Shown piece by piece: positions 17,845 to 25,321 of a stretch of DNA of 64,000 nucleotides (position 1 is the stretch's first letter; each line of letters opens with the position of its first letter). Below the pieces are notes generated by a model that saw nothing but the letters and a program-made list of their open reading frames with translations, ran no database searches and was not told the origin of the DNA. A program made the translations under genes and the position numbers. This DNA is from Sinorhizobium fredii USDA 257 (lineage in GTDB: Bacteria > Pseudomonadota > Alphaproteobacteria > Rhizobiales > Rhizobiaceae): the NCBI RefSeq assembly GCF_000265205.3, contig NC_018000.1, forward strand, positions 2,232,001 to 2,296,000. Direction: 5' to 3'.

Positions 17845-18176
17845 TCCGCCACCCTCGCCCGAAGATAGGCCTCGAACGCTTCGCGGGCCTGGTCCTTCTC
17901 TCCGCGCAGCCACTGTGCCTTGCTCCTCAACCGCCCAGCGGCTGGATCGACGGCTTCGGAAATGTCCTCTATCCGATCGATGGCGGCGATCGCACGCAGG
18001 CCGGCACCGCTCTCGACGAATGCCTCGGCCAGCGAATGCAACACCGCGACATTGTCCGGGGCCATTTTTGCCGCAAGCAGAAGAAATACCAGGCCGCGCT
18101 CATGGTGGCCGGCGCGACAGTAGAGCGAACCGAGCGCATGAAGGAATTCGAGGCTGTCCGCGTGCCGCTGCGTCAA
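17841..18176 (-). CDS. Small TPR-like protein of the T3SS operon
   Basis: A 111-residue, mostly helical protein. LGSLYCRAGHHERGLVFLLLAAKMAPDN and SLAEAFVESGAGLRAIAAIDRIED look like two tetratricopeptide repeats. Position directly upstream of sctV recalls the TPR protein Y4yS of rhizobial T3SS clusters and the SctG-type chaperones of other systems. The start is a TTG in a 4-base overlap with the preceding stop (TTGA), and the stop overlaps sctV. It is likely cytoplasmic, as no signal peptide or membrane segment is seen. A chaperone or assembly role is inferred from position and fold only. Confidence 0.65.
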   Translation of the reverse strand: MTQRHADSLEFLHALGSLYCRAGHHERGLVFLLLAAKMAPDNVAVLHSLAEAFVESGAGLRAIAAIDRIEDISEAVDPAAGRLRSKAQWLRGEKDQAREAFEAYLRARVAE

Positions 18177-18547
18177 CTGCTTTGCGCCTGCATCAGACGG
18201 TGCTGTAGATCGCGTCTGCTTTCGATCTCGTCGTTCAGCATCGATGTGGTGAGCTTGGCGATGTCCTCGTCGAGATCCAGCCCGGGCAAGACTTCCCGGA
18301 CGATATAGGTCAGGATCTCCTGGGATCGCGACAGATCGAACAGGCTGGCGTTCGAAAGCCTGGCCCGCTCGGCGGCGCCGGACCGAACATTGCCGGTCGA
18401 CGGCTTCTGGCGGGTCTGGCGGATCGATTGCAGGAGCCTGGCGTCGAACTCTTGAGATTGGGCGCGTCCGGCCGCGTCCGGCCGCAACGACACCGCGCCT
18501 GATTGAGCGCGGTTGCGATTGTCGTGCCGGCGGACCTCGATACTCAT
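18173..18547 (-). CDS. Uncharacterised T3SS-operon protein (124 aa)
   Basis: Not recognised. The first 70 residues are polar and probably disordered, rich in R, S, A and Q. The rest is predicted helical (SQEILTYIVREVLPGLDLDEDIAKLTTSMLNDEIESRRDLQHRLMQ). There is no signal peptide or membrane segment. An AGGGG site precedes the ATG. It lies between sctD and the small TPR gene and is translationally coupled to the latter, so a structural, chaperone or secreted role in the T3SS is plausible. Y4yQ-type proteins hold a comparable position in rhizobial clusters, but no similarity can be claimed without a search. Confidence 0.6.
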   Translation of the reverse strand: MSIEVRRHDNRNRAQSGAVSLRPDAAGRAQSQEFDARLLQSIRQTRQKPSTGNVRSGAAERARLSNASLFDLSRSQEILTYIVREVLPGLDLDEDIAKLTTSMLNDEIESRRDLQHRLMQAQSS

Positions 18548-18570
18548 CTGTTGTCCCCTCTCGTCGCGCC

Positions 18571-19476
18571 TCAGAAGCGGAGGACGAATTCTTCGCCTTG
18601 CCGGGCGGCCGTCAGGCTGCCGTCACGGATGTCCTTGATGTACCAGCCGTCCTCGAGTGCGGCTCCCCTGTAAAGACGCGCGCCGTCGGCGCCGATCGCA
18701 TAGGGCGTCTCGCCGAACCAGACGGCTCGGAGATTGAATTTCGGTGCCGCCTTGGGCACGGCGTCGCCGACCAGGCTCGTCAGAACGTAAGCCGTGCCAT
18801 AGGAACGGTCGAACCAGGCCTGGACCTCGCCCCAGTTCTTGCGGGCCTCGTCATCGACGGCACCGGAAACGGAAAACCGCGTCCCCTCGACGTCGACTTT
18901 CAGGTCCGACAGACCGGAGTCGCGCAGCCTTGCCGAAAGTGCTGCCGAGACATCCTGTGGCGAAGCAACCGTGGACGCGACCGTCCCGGTCGTCATCGCC
19001 TTCTCGTCGAGAGCCGCCATGGAAAGCCGGTGATCGACGTCCGCAACTCCGGCTTGGACGGCAGCTATGGTAAGCAGCGAGAAAGCCGCCACGCCGCCGA
19101 GCATCCAGCTGGCGCGCGACGACTTTTCCGCCTTTCGAGGCGTCGCTTCCCGCGCCGGCCGGGAAAGGCTGAGGCTTGCGCCGCCGAGCGTCACCGTCAC
19201 GGGGGTGGGAACCTGAAGCCCATGTCCGACCGGGACGGTCGTGTCGTCCACCACGAGATCGGCGCCGATGGCCTCGATCATCACGTCCGCCCCGGCAAAC
19301 TGCAGGCGCATGTGATGCGCCGACACATCGCTGTCGCTGAGCATCAGGTCGCAATCGGCGCCGGAACCGATCAGATAGGCGCCCTTATCCAAAGGCAGTG
19401 AAACGCCGCTGTGCACGCCCTTCAAGACATCGAGCGTCAAAGCGGCAGGATTCCTCAAGACCAGATTGGATGCCAT
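18571..19476 (-). CDS. sctD: T3SS inner-membrane ring protein SctD (FHA domain)
   Basis: A 301-residue bitopic protein. Residues about 10-105 form an FHA-type cytoplasmic domain (GVSLPLDKGAYLIGSGADCDLMLSDSDVSAHH). One membrane helix lies at about 125-145 (ASWMLGGVAAFSLLTIAAVQAG), followed by a periplasmic part of about 155 residues with a BON/ring-building-like segment (VSAALSARLRDSGLSDLKVDVEGTRFSVSGAV). This order is that of YscD/SctD, which forms the outer inner-membrane ring around SctJ. It is shorter than YscD (about 420 residues). The ATG at 19476 has AGGTGA upstream; an earlier ATG adds 17 unconserved residues. Confidence 0.82.
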   Translation of the reverse strand: MASNLVLRNPAALTLDVLKGVHSGVSLPLDKGAYLIGSGADCDLMLSDSDVSAHHMRLQFAGADVMIEAIGADLVVDDTTVPVGHGLQVPTPVTVTLGGASLSLSRPAREATPRKAEKSSRASWMLGGVAAFSLLTIAAVQAGVADVDHRLSMAALDEKAMTTGTVASTVASPQDVSAALSARLRDSGLSDLKVDVEGTRFSVSGAVDDEARKNWGEVQAWFDRSYGTAYVLTSLVGDAVPKAAPKFNLRAVWFGETPYAIGADGARLYRGAALEDGWYIKDIRDGSLTAARQGEEFVLRF

Positions 19477-19599
19477 GGAACTATCACCTCGCTGGCCGGA
19501 TAGCCGAGACACCGACGCCGCGCGCAAGGCGCAGCCCGGTCAAGTCAGGTTTCTCGCAAATGTGGATGAAGGGCGGCGCCAAGCCGCCCTTCGGCCCGC

Positions 19600-19761
19600 T
19601 TAGCCGTTCGGACGCTGCTTTGCGGCGTCCAGGGCGACCTTCTTTTCGGTCGTGATTTCGGTGATCTTCGCGGACTTCTCAATCGCCTTGTCGAAGGCGT
19701 CCGTCATCTTATCGATCGAATTGTCCGAGGTTTGCGTACCGCCTACACCGGAAACAGCCAT
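19600..19761 (-). CDS. 53-residue T3SS needle/pilin candidate (SctF/NopA-like)
   Basis: A short gene: MAVSGVGGTQTSDNSIDKMT..., ending AAKQRPNG and TAA at 19600. It has an excellent AAGGAG site 7 bases before the ATG and is the first gene of the minus-strand T3SS operon, next to the divergent promoter region. The protein is small, without cysteine or signal peptide, and has a serine/threonine-rich start followed by one amphipathic helix (about 17-48). That is the general form of T3SS needle and HrpA/NopA-type pilin subunits. Identity as the needle subunit is inferred from size, position and expected high expression, not from a recognised motif. Confidence 0.6.
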   Translation of the reverse strand: MAVSGVGGTQTSDNSIDKMTDAFDKAIEKSAKITEITTEKKVALDAAKQRPNG

Positions 19762-20127
19762 TGTCTTCTCCTTGAGAAATTCGGGCCGGTCGGGGCAAGG
19801 CCCGGCGCCGGCATACAGTTCTTATCGAGTCGACCCCCCATCTCGGGGCGGTGCAATGGTTAAGGTCGAAGCCAGGGAATGACAATTTGCAAGAGCATCA
19901 CATAATATTTCTGTGTGTAATACTTCGTGAGTATAAACGATTAGATCGCGCCAACAACTGTCATAAAATTGTTACCGGCTCGGAGAAATCAGTTACTTTC
20001 AAAGGATTTTCAGCCGGTGCTTGTTTAGCAAAGGGCGTTACTTGTATTTTTTCGGAACCTCGAGTTGCACCTGTCGATCTACTGTTATAGTTTTCGGCCG
20101 CTGATGCGAACAATCGGAACGTTTGAC
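19762..20127. promoter_or_regulatory. Divergent promoter region of the two T3SS operons
   Basis: This 366-base, comparatively AT-rich intergenic region separates the leftward operon (needle candidate, sctD, sctV, secretin module, sctU) from the rightward operon (rhcC1 to sctT). It must carry both promoters. A GGAACC at 20054-20059 recalls the -35 element of ECF/HrpL promoters, but no matching -10 (CCAC-A) follows at 15-16 bases. No tts box could be recognised. Confidence 0.5.
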
Positions 20128-20781
20128 ATGAAGAACGTCATGCTCATGGGGAGGTTCTGTATGTTTGCTATCGCTATATTAGCGAGCACATATCCGACAT
20201 TTGCCGGATATCCGGGCTGGTATGGCAGCAAATACAGCTATGTCCTGATCAACCAGGACGTTCGCGACGCGCTGCAGGAGTTCGGCCGCAACCTCTCGAT
20301 TCCGGTGCTTCTGTCCGACAAGATCCGTGGCCAGGTGCGCGGCGAAATCCGCTCCGAAACTGCGGGCGGCTTCCTCGACAAGCTGACGCAGGGGAACGGT
20401 CTCATCTGGTATTTCGACGGCTCGGTCCTGCACATAAATACGAGCGACGAGTTCTCGACGCAGATCATCAACATCGGCAGGGCGAACGGCAAGGCGGTGA
20501 TAGATGAGATCGAGCGGCTCGACCTCATGGATGAGCGCTTCTCCGTACGAGCCACCGCCAACGCCCCCGCGCTTCGCGTGTCGGGTCCGCCCCCATTCAT
20601 TGCAATGGTCAAGCAGGTCGTTTCGTCCGTTCAACCGCCCCCGGCGGCCCAGATGGACGATCCGCGGGTAAGGATCTTCCGCGGCGGACAGCACGACGAG
20701 GTTGCGGACGATCTGACCGAGAACGGTCGCAAGACGGCCGCCAATTCAAAAACAAGCGACACCTTAGCAGGAGAGCAATAG
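20128..20781 (+). CDS. rhcC1: RhcC1-like N-terminal piece of a split T3SS secretin (NolW-like)
   Basis: A 217-residue exported protein. A signal peptide ends near TYPTFA, followed by an N0-type domain (YVLINQDVRDALQEFGRNLSIPVLLSD), an N1 part (VIDEIERLDLMDERFSVRATANAPALRVSGPP) and a polar tail. Nothing resembling a secretin pore domain follows. In rhizobial T3SS the secretin is encoded in two pieces, rhcC1 (N domains) and rhcC2 (pore), and this protein matches the first piece. Two starts are possible. ATG 20128 gives a positively charged signal-peptide start; ATG 20161 has the better ribosome site (GGGGAGG) but no basic residue. It is the first gene of the rightward operon. Confidence 0.78.
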   Translation: MKNVMLMGRFCMFAIAILASTYPTFAGYPGWYGSKYSYVLINQDVRDALQEFGRNLSIPVLLSDKIRGQVRGEIRSETAGGFLDKLTQGNGLIWYFDGSVLHINTSDEFSTQIINIGRANGKAVIDEIERLDLMDERFSVRATANAPALRVSGPPPFIAMVKQVVSSVQPPPAAQMDDPRVRIFRGGQHDEVADDLTENGRKTAANSKTSDTLAGEQ

Positions 20782-20967
20782 ATGGCTGGATCGGTAAACG
20801 CGACCACACAGGCGCCCGCGCAGACACAGAATGTGGACCCCTCTCAGGCACAATTCGAGGAAGCGCTGCAGCAAGCCGCCGCAAGCGGCGGCAGCCAGCT
20901 GATCGGGCAGGAAATGATGAAGATCGCCCAGGAAGTGCTGAACGAAGCCTTGTCCGACGAAGAATAG
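20782..20967 (+). CDS. 61-residue T3SS-operon protein, needle/rod-like
   Basis: Small protein of 61 residues starting MAGSVNATTQAPAQTQ and ending EALSDEE. The first 20 residues are polar. The rest is one helix with regular hydrophobic spacing (FEEALQQAA, IGQEMMKIAQEVL). There is no signal peptide. It starts directly after the rhcC1 stop codon, and sctI follows 30 bases later. Size and composition suit a needle, rod or small secreted subunit. It and the 53-residue protein at 19600-19761 compete for the needle role. No motif decides this. Confidence 0.62.
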   Translation: MAGSVNATTQAPAQTQNVDPSQAQFEEALQQAAASGGSQLIGQEMMKIAQEVLNEALSDEE

Positions 20968-20997
20968 TTCCCCTCTTTGCCAACAGGAGACGCAATC

Positions 20998-21429
20998 ATG
21001 ACGGTTGTCCCGACAGTGGAGACTGCCACGCTTCCAATGTCCCCTGCTCCGCAGGAGTCGGTCCCGCTCGCTTCGCAGAACCTGTTCGAGCATTCCGCGC
21101 TGAACGCCAATACGCTGCCGCACGGTGCGAGCCCGGCGGATCTCGGCCGGACGATCATCGACAAACTCGAAGGTTTCGTCGAACGCGCCGGAAAATTCGC
21201 CAGCAGGACCGGGCTTTCCGCCGAACCTGGCCAATCGCCGACATCGCCGTCTTTTGTGCCGAACGCGGCTAACGCGGAAGCGAATCTCACACGTACGCCG
21301 GACAGCGAGGCCGGGCGGCTGGTGGAAGCCTTGGGCAGGATCTTCGACCATGCGATCGAGACGCAGATGGTCGTCCGCGCTCCGACGCAATTCACCAGCG
21401 CGACGATGACGCTCACCAAAGGTCAATGA
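20998..21429 (+). CDS. sctI: T3SS inner rod protein candidate SctI (NolB-like)
   Basis: A 143-residue protein without signal peptide. Its first 90 residues are polar and low in complexity. The C-terminal 45 residues (LVEALGRIFDHAIETQMVVRAPTQFTSATMTLTKGQ) resemble the rod-protein end, where a helix is followed by a short polar stretch ending in a Gly/Gln-rich tail. In rhizobial clusters nolB occupies the place directly before rhcJ, as here. ATG 20998 is used because an AGGAG site precedes it; an in-frame ATG 21 bases upstream has none. The stop overlaps the sctJ start (ATGA). Assignment rests mainly on position and the C-terminal pattern. Confidence 0.66.
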   Translation: MTVVPTVETATLPMSPAPQESVPLASQNLFEHSALNANTLPHGASPADLGRTIIDKLEGFVERAGKFASRTGLSAEPGQSPTSPSFVPNAANAEANLTRTPDSEAGRLVEALGRIFDHAIETQMVVRAPTQFTSATMTLTKGQ

Positions 21430-22226
21430 AGATCTTGCTGCGTTCCCCGGCAATTGCGCGCGGACTGGTGCTCGCATTTATGGTTCTGACGCTGCAAGCC
21501 TGCAGCGTCGACCTCTACACCAACCTCGATGAGCGCGAGGCGAATGAAATGGTCGCGACGCTGCTCGCGAAGGGAATTGCCGCGGGCCGTGTCGTGCAGA
21601 AGGACGGTAAGCTGACGGTTACGGTTGATGAGGATCAATTCTCGCAGGCCGTGACCGTGCTCAACATGGCGGGACTGCCCAAGGAAAAATTTGCCACACT
21701 CGGCACAGTGTTCCGGCAGGAGGGCCTTGTCGCCTCGCCAGTGCAGGAACGCGCGCAGATGATCTATGCGCTCAGCGAAGAGCTTTCCCGCACCGTTTCC
21801 GAAATCGACGGCGTCCTGTCGGCCCGTGTCCACGTCGTCCTGCCCGACAATGACCCGCTGCAGCGCAACGCAATTCCCGCTTCCGCCTCCGTATTCATCC
21901 GGCACGAAGCGGAGCTCGACGTCAATCCGCTGATCCCGCGGATCAAGACATTGGTCGCCAACAGCATATCGGGCCTTACTTACGAGAAGGTCTCGGTCGT
22001 GCCCGTCGCCAGCCAGCGGACGAGCGAGCCCGTTGCCGCTGCCGAGCTGACGTCCTTCCTCGGGATCTGGATGCTGCCGGCGAGCGTCGCCAAGGCCCGG
22101 TTGATCTTCGGCTGTCTCCTCGCCGGCCTGCTCGCGGCGATCGGCTGCCTCGGCTATCTGGCATGGCGAAAGCAGAGCCGGCGCCGGAAGGTCTATCCGC
22201 TGCAACCCTATGGCCCGGCGAAATGA
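21426..22226 (+). CDS. sctJ: T3SS inner-membrane ring lipoprotein SctJ (RhcJ/YscJ family)
   Basis: A 266-residue lipoprotein: signal with lipobox LTLQAC (cysteine about residue 26), then the two YscJ/FliF ring-building domains (VDLYTNLDEREANEMVATLLAKGI and ELSRTVSEIDGVLSARVHVVLP), and a C-terminal membrane helix (LIFGCLLAGLLAAIGCLGYLAW). It forms the periplasmic inner ring with SctD. It overlaps sctI at the start and sctK at the stop, both as ATGA. Confidence 0.95.
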   Translation: MKILLRSPAIARGLVLAFMVLTLQACSVDLYTNLDEREANEMVATLLAKGIAAGRVVQKDGKLTVTVDEDQFSQAVTVLNMAGLPKEKFATLGTVFRQEGLVASPVQERAQMIYALSEELSRTVSEIDGVLSARVHVVLPDNDPLQRNAIPASASVFIRHEAELDVNPLIPRIKTLVANSISGLTYEKVSVVPVASQRTSEPVAAAELTSFLGIWMLPASVAKARLIFGCLLAGLLAAIGCLGYLAWRKQSRRRKVYPLQPYGPAK

Positions 22227-22894
22227 CGGGTCCTTCGCTGGCAGAGGGTTTGGCGGACGCCGATCCGGAAAGCGTTTGGGCGATTTTCCAGACGGCTCCG
22301 GCCCGCCTCGTTCACCCGCGCCATATCGTTCATGCCTATGACGAGGCGATCTCCCTCGAAGCCGCGGCGAGGCTGCAGCAATCCGGCCGGGTGCAGCGGC
22401 CGCTCGCGCGCTTGCTCACCGAAAAATACCGGCTTCCGGAAGCCGGCTCCTGTCAACGCCCGGCAGAGGAGGATCTCGAGCTCCTCGAACTGTCGCCCGA
22501 GCAGATAAAGCAATGCAGCCGTCTGGCGGGTGCCGTGTTCTGGGGCCATGTGCTGGCCGGCGAGATCCGCAATCGCGCGGTTGCCGAGATGAAGTCGCGG
22601 ATCGGCGACCTCGCCTTTCAGCTCGCCGTCCACAACCGCGATCTGGCCTCCGGCCATTTGACACCCGGCGACCTCGATCTCTTGGTGCAGGCGATCGAAA
22701 CCGACGGCCGGAAATGCTGGGCGAGCTGGAAAGTCTCGCTGCCGGAGCCGCTGGCGGCGTGGCTGCGGCTGAGAGACGAGATCGATGAAGATATCGCTTT
22801 TCCCGCGCCGACCGATGCGGAGCGCGGCGCGGCGATAGTCAGGCGTCTCGTGCGGGACAAGAATGTCGGCGCGGCGTTGAGGCAGGTCCAATGA
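22223..22894 (+). CDS. sctK: T3SS cytoplasmic protein SctK (NolU-like)
   Basis: A 223-residue soluble protein in the place of nolU (between rhcJ and nolV) of rhizobial clusters, corresponding to YscK/SctK. SctK links the C-ring pods to SctD. The central IKQCSRLAGAVFWGHVLAGEIRNRAV, with its small/aromatic pattern, resembles the family. ATG 22223 overlaps the sctJ stop and is preferred to an earlier in-frame ATG that lies inside sctJ. The stop overlaps sctL by 4 bases. Confidence 0.8.
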   Translation: MTGPSLAEGLADADPESVWAIFQTAPARLVHPRHIVHAYDEAISLEAAARLQQSGRVQRPLARLLTEKYRLPEAGSCQRPAEEDLELLELSPEQIKQCSRLAGAVFWGHVLAGEIRNRAVAEMKSRIGDLAFQLAVHNRDLASGHLTPGDLDLLVQAIETDGRKCWASWKVSLPEPLAAWLRLRDEIDEDIAFPAPTDAERGAAIVRRLVRDKNVGAALRQVQ

Positions 22895-23496
22895 ACGACA
22901 TCCCTTCGAGCCCCACTAAAAAAATACTCCGGCAAGCCGAAGCAGAGCAGTGGCTCGAAGGCTTTGCCTTCCTGGAGGCGGCGAAGGCCGCAGCGGACCG
23001 GCAGCTCGCTGGGGTGCGTGACCTCGTCGAGAAAAGCAGGAGGGAGGGCTACGAAGCCGGGCGGGTCGAGGGCGAACGCCAGGCGGCAGCGCTGCTTCTG
23101 AGGACCACCGCCGCAGTCAACGCCTACATGGCCGGGTTGGACCGGCAGATTGCCGAGCTCAGCCTGGCGGTCATTGAGAAACTGCTTGGCCGATTCGATC
23201 AGGCCGAGCTCGTCGCCAGGCTGGCGCAGCAGGCGCTGCAATCGTTCCAGCATGAGCGCGACGTCACGATTACCGTTGCCCCCGTGCTTGCCGAACGCGT
23301 CGCCGAGTTCGTGCATCAGCACAGCAACAACGGCACGCTGAAGATAGCCGTTCTCCCCGATCCTCGACTGGATGCGAACAAATGCGTGCTCGCCAACGCC
23401 GTGGCCGTCGTCGATGCGGGCCTTGACACGCAGCTCTCGGTGATACGCGAAGCGCTGCTCGGCGCCCAGCCCAGTCGCTCGGACTCCGCCGCATGA
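22891..23496 (+). CDS. sctL: T3SS ATPase stator protein SctL (NolV/YscL/FliH family)
   Basis: A 201-residue soluble protein. A helical N-terminal half with a glycine-containing segment (REGYEAGRVEGERQAAAL) and a C-terminal domain ending in a short loop (VLPDPRLDANKCVLANAVAVVDAGLDTQLSVIREAL) match FliH/YscL. It holds the SctN ATPase to the cytoplasmic C-ring. ATGA overlaps join it to sctK and sctN. Confidence 0.9.
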   Translation: MNDIPSSPTKKILRQAEAEQWLEGFAFLEAAKAAADRQLAGVRDLVEKSRREGYEAGRVEGERQAAALLLRTTAAVNAYMAGLDRQIAELSLAVIEKLLGRFDQAELVARLAQQALQSFQHERDVTITVAPVLAERVAEFVHQHSNNGTLKIAVLPDPRLDANKCVLANAVAVVDAGLDTQLSVIREALLGAQPSRSDSAA

Positions 23497-24839
23497 ACAA
23501 GCATCTCCTGACCGATTCGGGCGACCTCATCCGGCGGCTGCGAGAGCGGGCGCTCGGCAGCGAAACACGGCCCGTGCATGGCCGTGTTCGCCGGATAACC
23601 GGCATCATCGTCCACGCGACTGCACCGATGGTGCGGATCGGCGAACTCTGCCATCTGAGGGACCCGGTTTCGGGCGCGACGGTACCGGCGGAGGTCGTCG
23701 GCTTCGAGGACGAGGAGGCCGTGCTGACGCCGATCGGCGATCTCGACGGCATGTCGACACGCGCCGAGGTCATCGCCACCGGGAAAACCCTGCAGATCCC
23801 GGTTTGCGACGACCTCCTCGGCCGGGTCCTGAACCCCTTGGGCGAATTTCTCGATTTCTCCGGCGACCGGACGCTCCCGCTCGTCACTGACACCTATTAT
23901 CCGACGCACCGGCCGCCGCCCCCCGCCCTTCACCGTGACCTGATCACCGAACCGCTGCAACTCGGCATTCGGGCGATCGACGGGTTGCTGACGGTGGCGC
24001 GCGGCCAACGCGTCGGCATCTTCGGCGAGCCGGGCGTCGGCAAATCCTCGCTGCTTTCCGCTATCGTCCGCGGCACCAAGGCCGACGTCATCATCATCGG
24101 TCTCATCGGTGAGCGTGGCCGCGAGGTGCGGGAATTCATCGAGGGACAGCTCGGCGAAGAGGGGCGCCGTCGCTCTGTCGTCGTGGTTGCGACCTCCGAC
24201 CGCCCGGCGATCGAGCGGGTGAAGGCCGCCTATGCCGCGACGGCGATCGCCGAATATTTCCGCGATCAGCGCCGCGACGTCCTGCTGCTGATGGACAGCG
24301 TCACCCGTTTCGCCCGTGCCCAGCGAGAGATCGGCCTGGCGGCCGGCGAGCCGCCGACGCGCCGCGGCTATCCGCCGTCGCTCTTCGCCGCCCTCCCGCG
24401 CCTCTTGGAGCGCGCCGGTCCGGGGCAAGGCGGCTCGATCACCGCCCTCTACACGGTATTGACCGAGGGCGACGGCACGCTGGACCCGGTTGCGGAGGAG
24501 ACGAAGGCCATTCTCGACGGGCACATCATGTTGAGTTCCGATCTCGCCGAGCGCAACTTCTTCCCGGCCATCGATATCTTGAAAAGCCGCAGCCGCCTGA
24601 TGGAAACCATCGCCAGCAGGACGCATCGGGACGATGCGGCCCGCATTCGTACGCTGCTTGCCCGTTTCGAAGAGATCGAACTTTTGCTGCGGGTCGGCGA
24701 ATACGAACGCGGCGCAGACGCCCTTTCGGATGAAGCGATCGACAAGCGCGACGCCATCGACGCTTTTCTGCGACAGGAGAGTGACGCGTTCTCGCCGCTG
24801 GAGGCGACCGTCGAGCAATTGAAGAGGTTGGCTGCGTGA
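23493..24839 (+). CDS. sctN: T3SS ATPase SctN (RhcN/YscN/FliI family)
   Basis: A 448-residue rotary-type ATPase. Walker A GEPGVGKSSLL is near residues 177-187, GLIGERGREVREFIE follows, Walker B DVLLLMDSVTRFARAQREI lies near 266-284, and the SITALYTVLTEGDG segment is conserved. It strips chaperones from substrates and unfolds them at the base of the injectisome. It overlaps sctL and the sctO GTG by 4 bases each. Confidence 0.96.
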   Translation: MNKHLLTDSGDLIRRLRERALGSETRPVHGRVRRITGIIVHATAPMVRIGELCHLRDPVSGATVPAEVVGFEDEEAVLTPIGDLDGMSTRAEVIATGKTLQIPVCDDLLGRVLNPLGEFLDFSGDRTLPLVTDTYYPTHRPPPPALHRDLITEPLQLGIRAIDGLLTVARGQRVGIFGEPGVGKSSLLSAIVRGTKADVIIIGLIGERGREVREFIEGQLGEEGRRRSVVVVATSDRPAIERVKAAYAATAIAEYFRDQRRDVLLLMDSVTRFARAQREIGLAAGEPPTRRGYPPSLFAALPRLLERAGPGQGGSITALYTVLTEGDGTLDPVAEETKAILDGHIMLSSDLAERNFFPAIDILKSRSRLMETIASRTHRDDAARIRTLLARFEEIELLLRVGEYERGADALSDEAIDKRDAIDAFLRQESDAFSPLEATVEQLKRLAA

Positions 24840-25318
24840 CCCGGAAAGGCGATTTGCGGCAGCTTGTCGAATTGAGGGCGATGCGGATGCGGCGGGCGGA
24901 GGAGCAGGCCCAGCGCCAGCACAATCGTCATGATCAAACCGTCCGAGCGCTGGAAGCGGCAAAGGCTGAAAACCTTGCCCACGATGAACAGCGCAGGCGG
25001 GAAGAGCAGGCCCTCTATTCCAATCTCGCTCAAGGGACCCTCGATCATCGCGACCTCGGACGATATCGGGGCGCGCTGTCCGACCTGGATCACCGCGCCC
25101 GTGATCTGGAGGAACGCATTCACGGCGCGGAGCGCCACGAAAGGCGGGAAAGCCGAAAAAGGGAAGAACTCGCCGCCGAATATCGACGGAAACAAAAACT
25201 GCACGACCGCATTCAGATCCTTGCCGAGGAGAAACAACGGAAGGCGACGAAGCGCGCCGACCTCATCAACGAGATCGAGGACGAAGAGGCGATCCGTCCA
25301 AAGGGCAGAAAGCGGTAG
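24836..25318 (+). CDS. sctO: T3SS stalk protein SctO (YscO/FliJ-like coiled coil)
   Basis: A 160-residue, highly charged, almost entirely helical protein (for example RAMRMRRAEEQAQRQHNRHDQTVRALEAAKAE), which predicts an antiparallel coiled coil as in FliJ/YscO. It is the central stalk of the ATPase that connects SctN to SctV. It starts with GTG in a 4-base overlap with the sctN stop. Position corresponds to y4yJ of rhizobial clusters. Confidence 0.85.
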   Translation: MTRKGDLRQLVELRAMRMRRAEEQAQRQHNRHDQTVRALEAAKAENLAHDEQRRREEQALYSNLAQGTLDHRDLGRYRGALSDLDHRARDLEERIHGAERHERRESRKREELAAEYRRKQKLHDRIQILAEEKQRKATKRADLINEIEDEEAIRPKGRKR

Positions 25319-25321
25319 ACG

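Noticed and set aside
20054..20081. GGAACC followed by a possible -10, as in an HrpL/ECF (hrp box) promoter
   Set aside because: The second element CCAC-N2-A is not present at 15-16 bases. A single hexamer match is not enough.
19851..20090. 79-residue ORF in the T3SS divergent region
   Set aside because: It lies in an AT-rich promoter region, has no ribosome site and would leave no room for either promoter.
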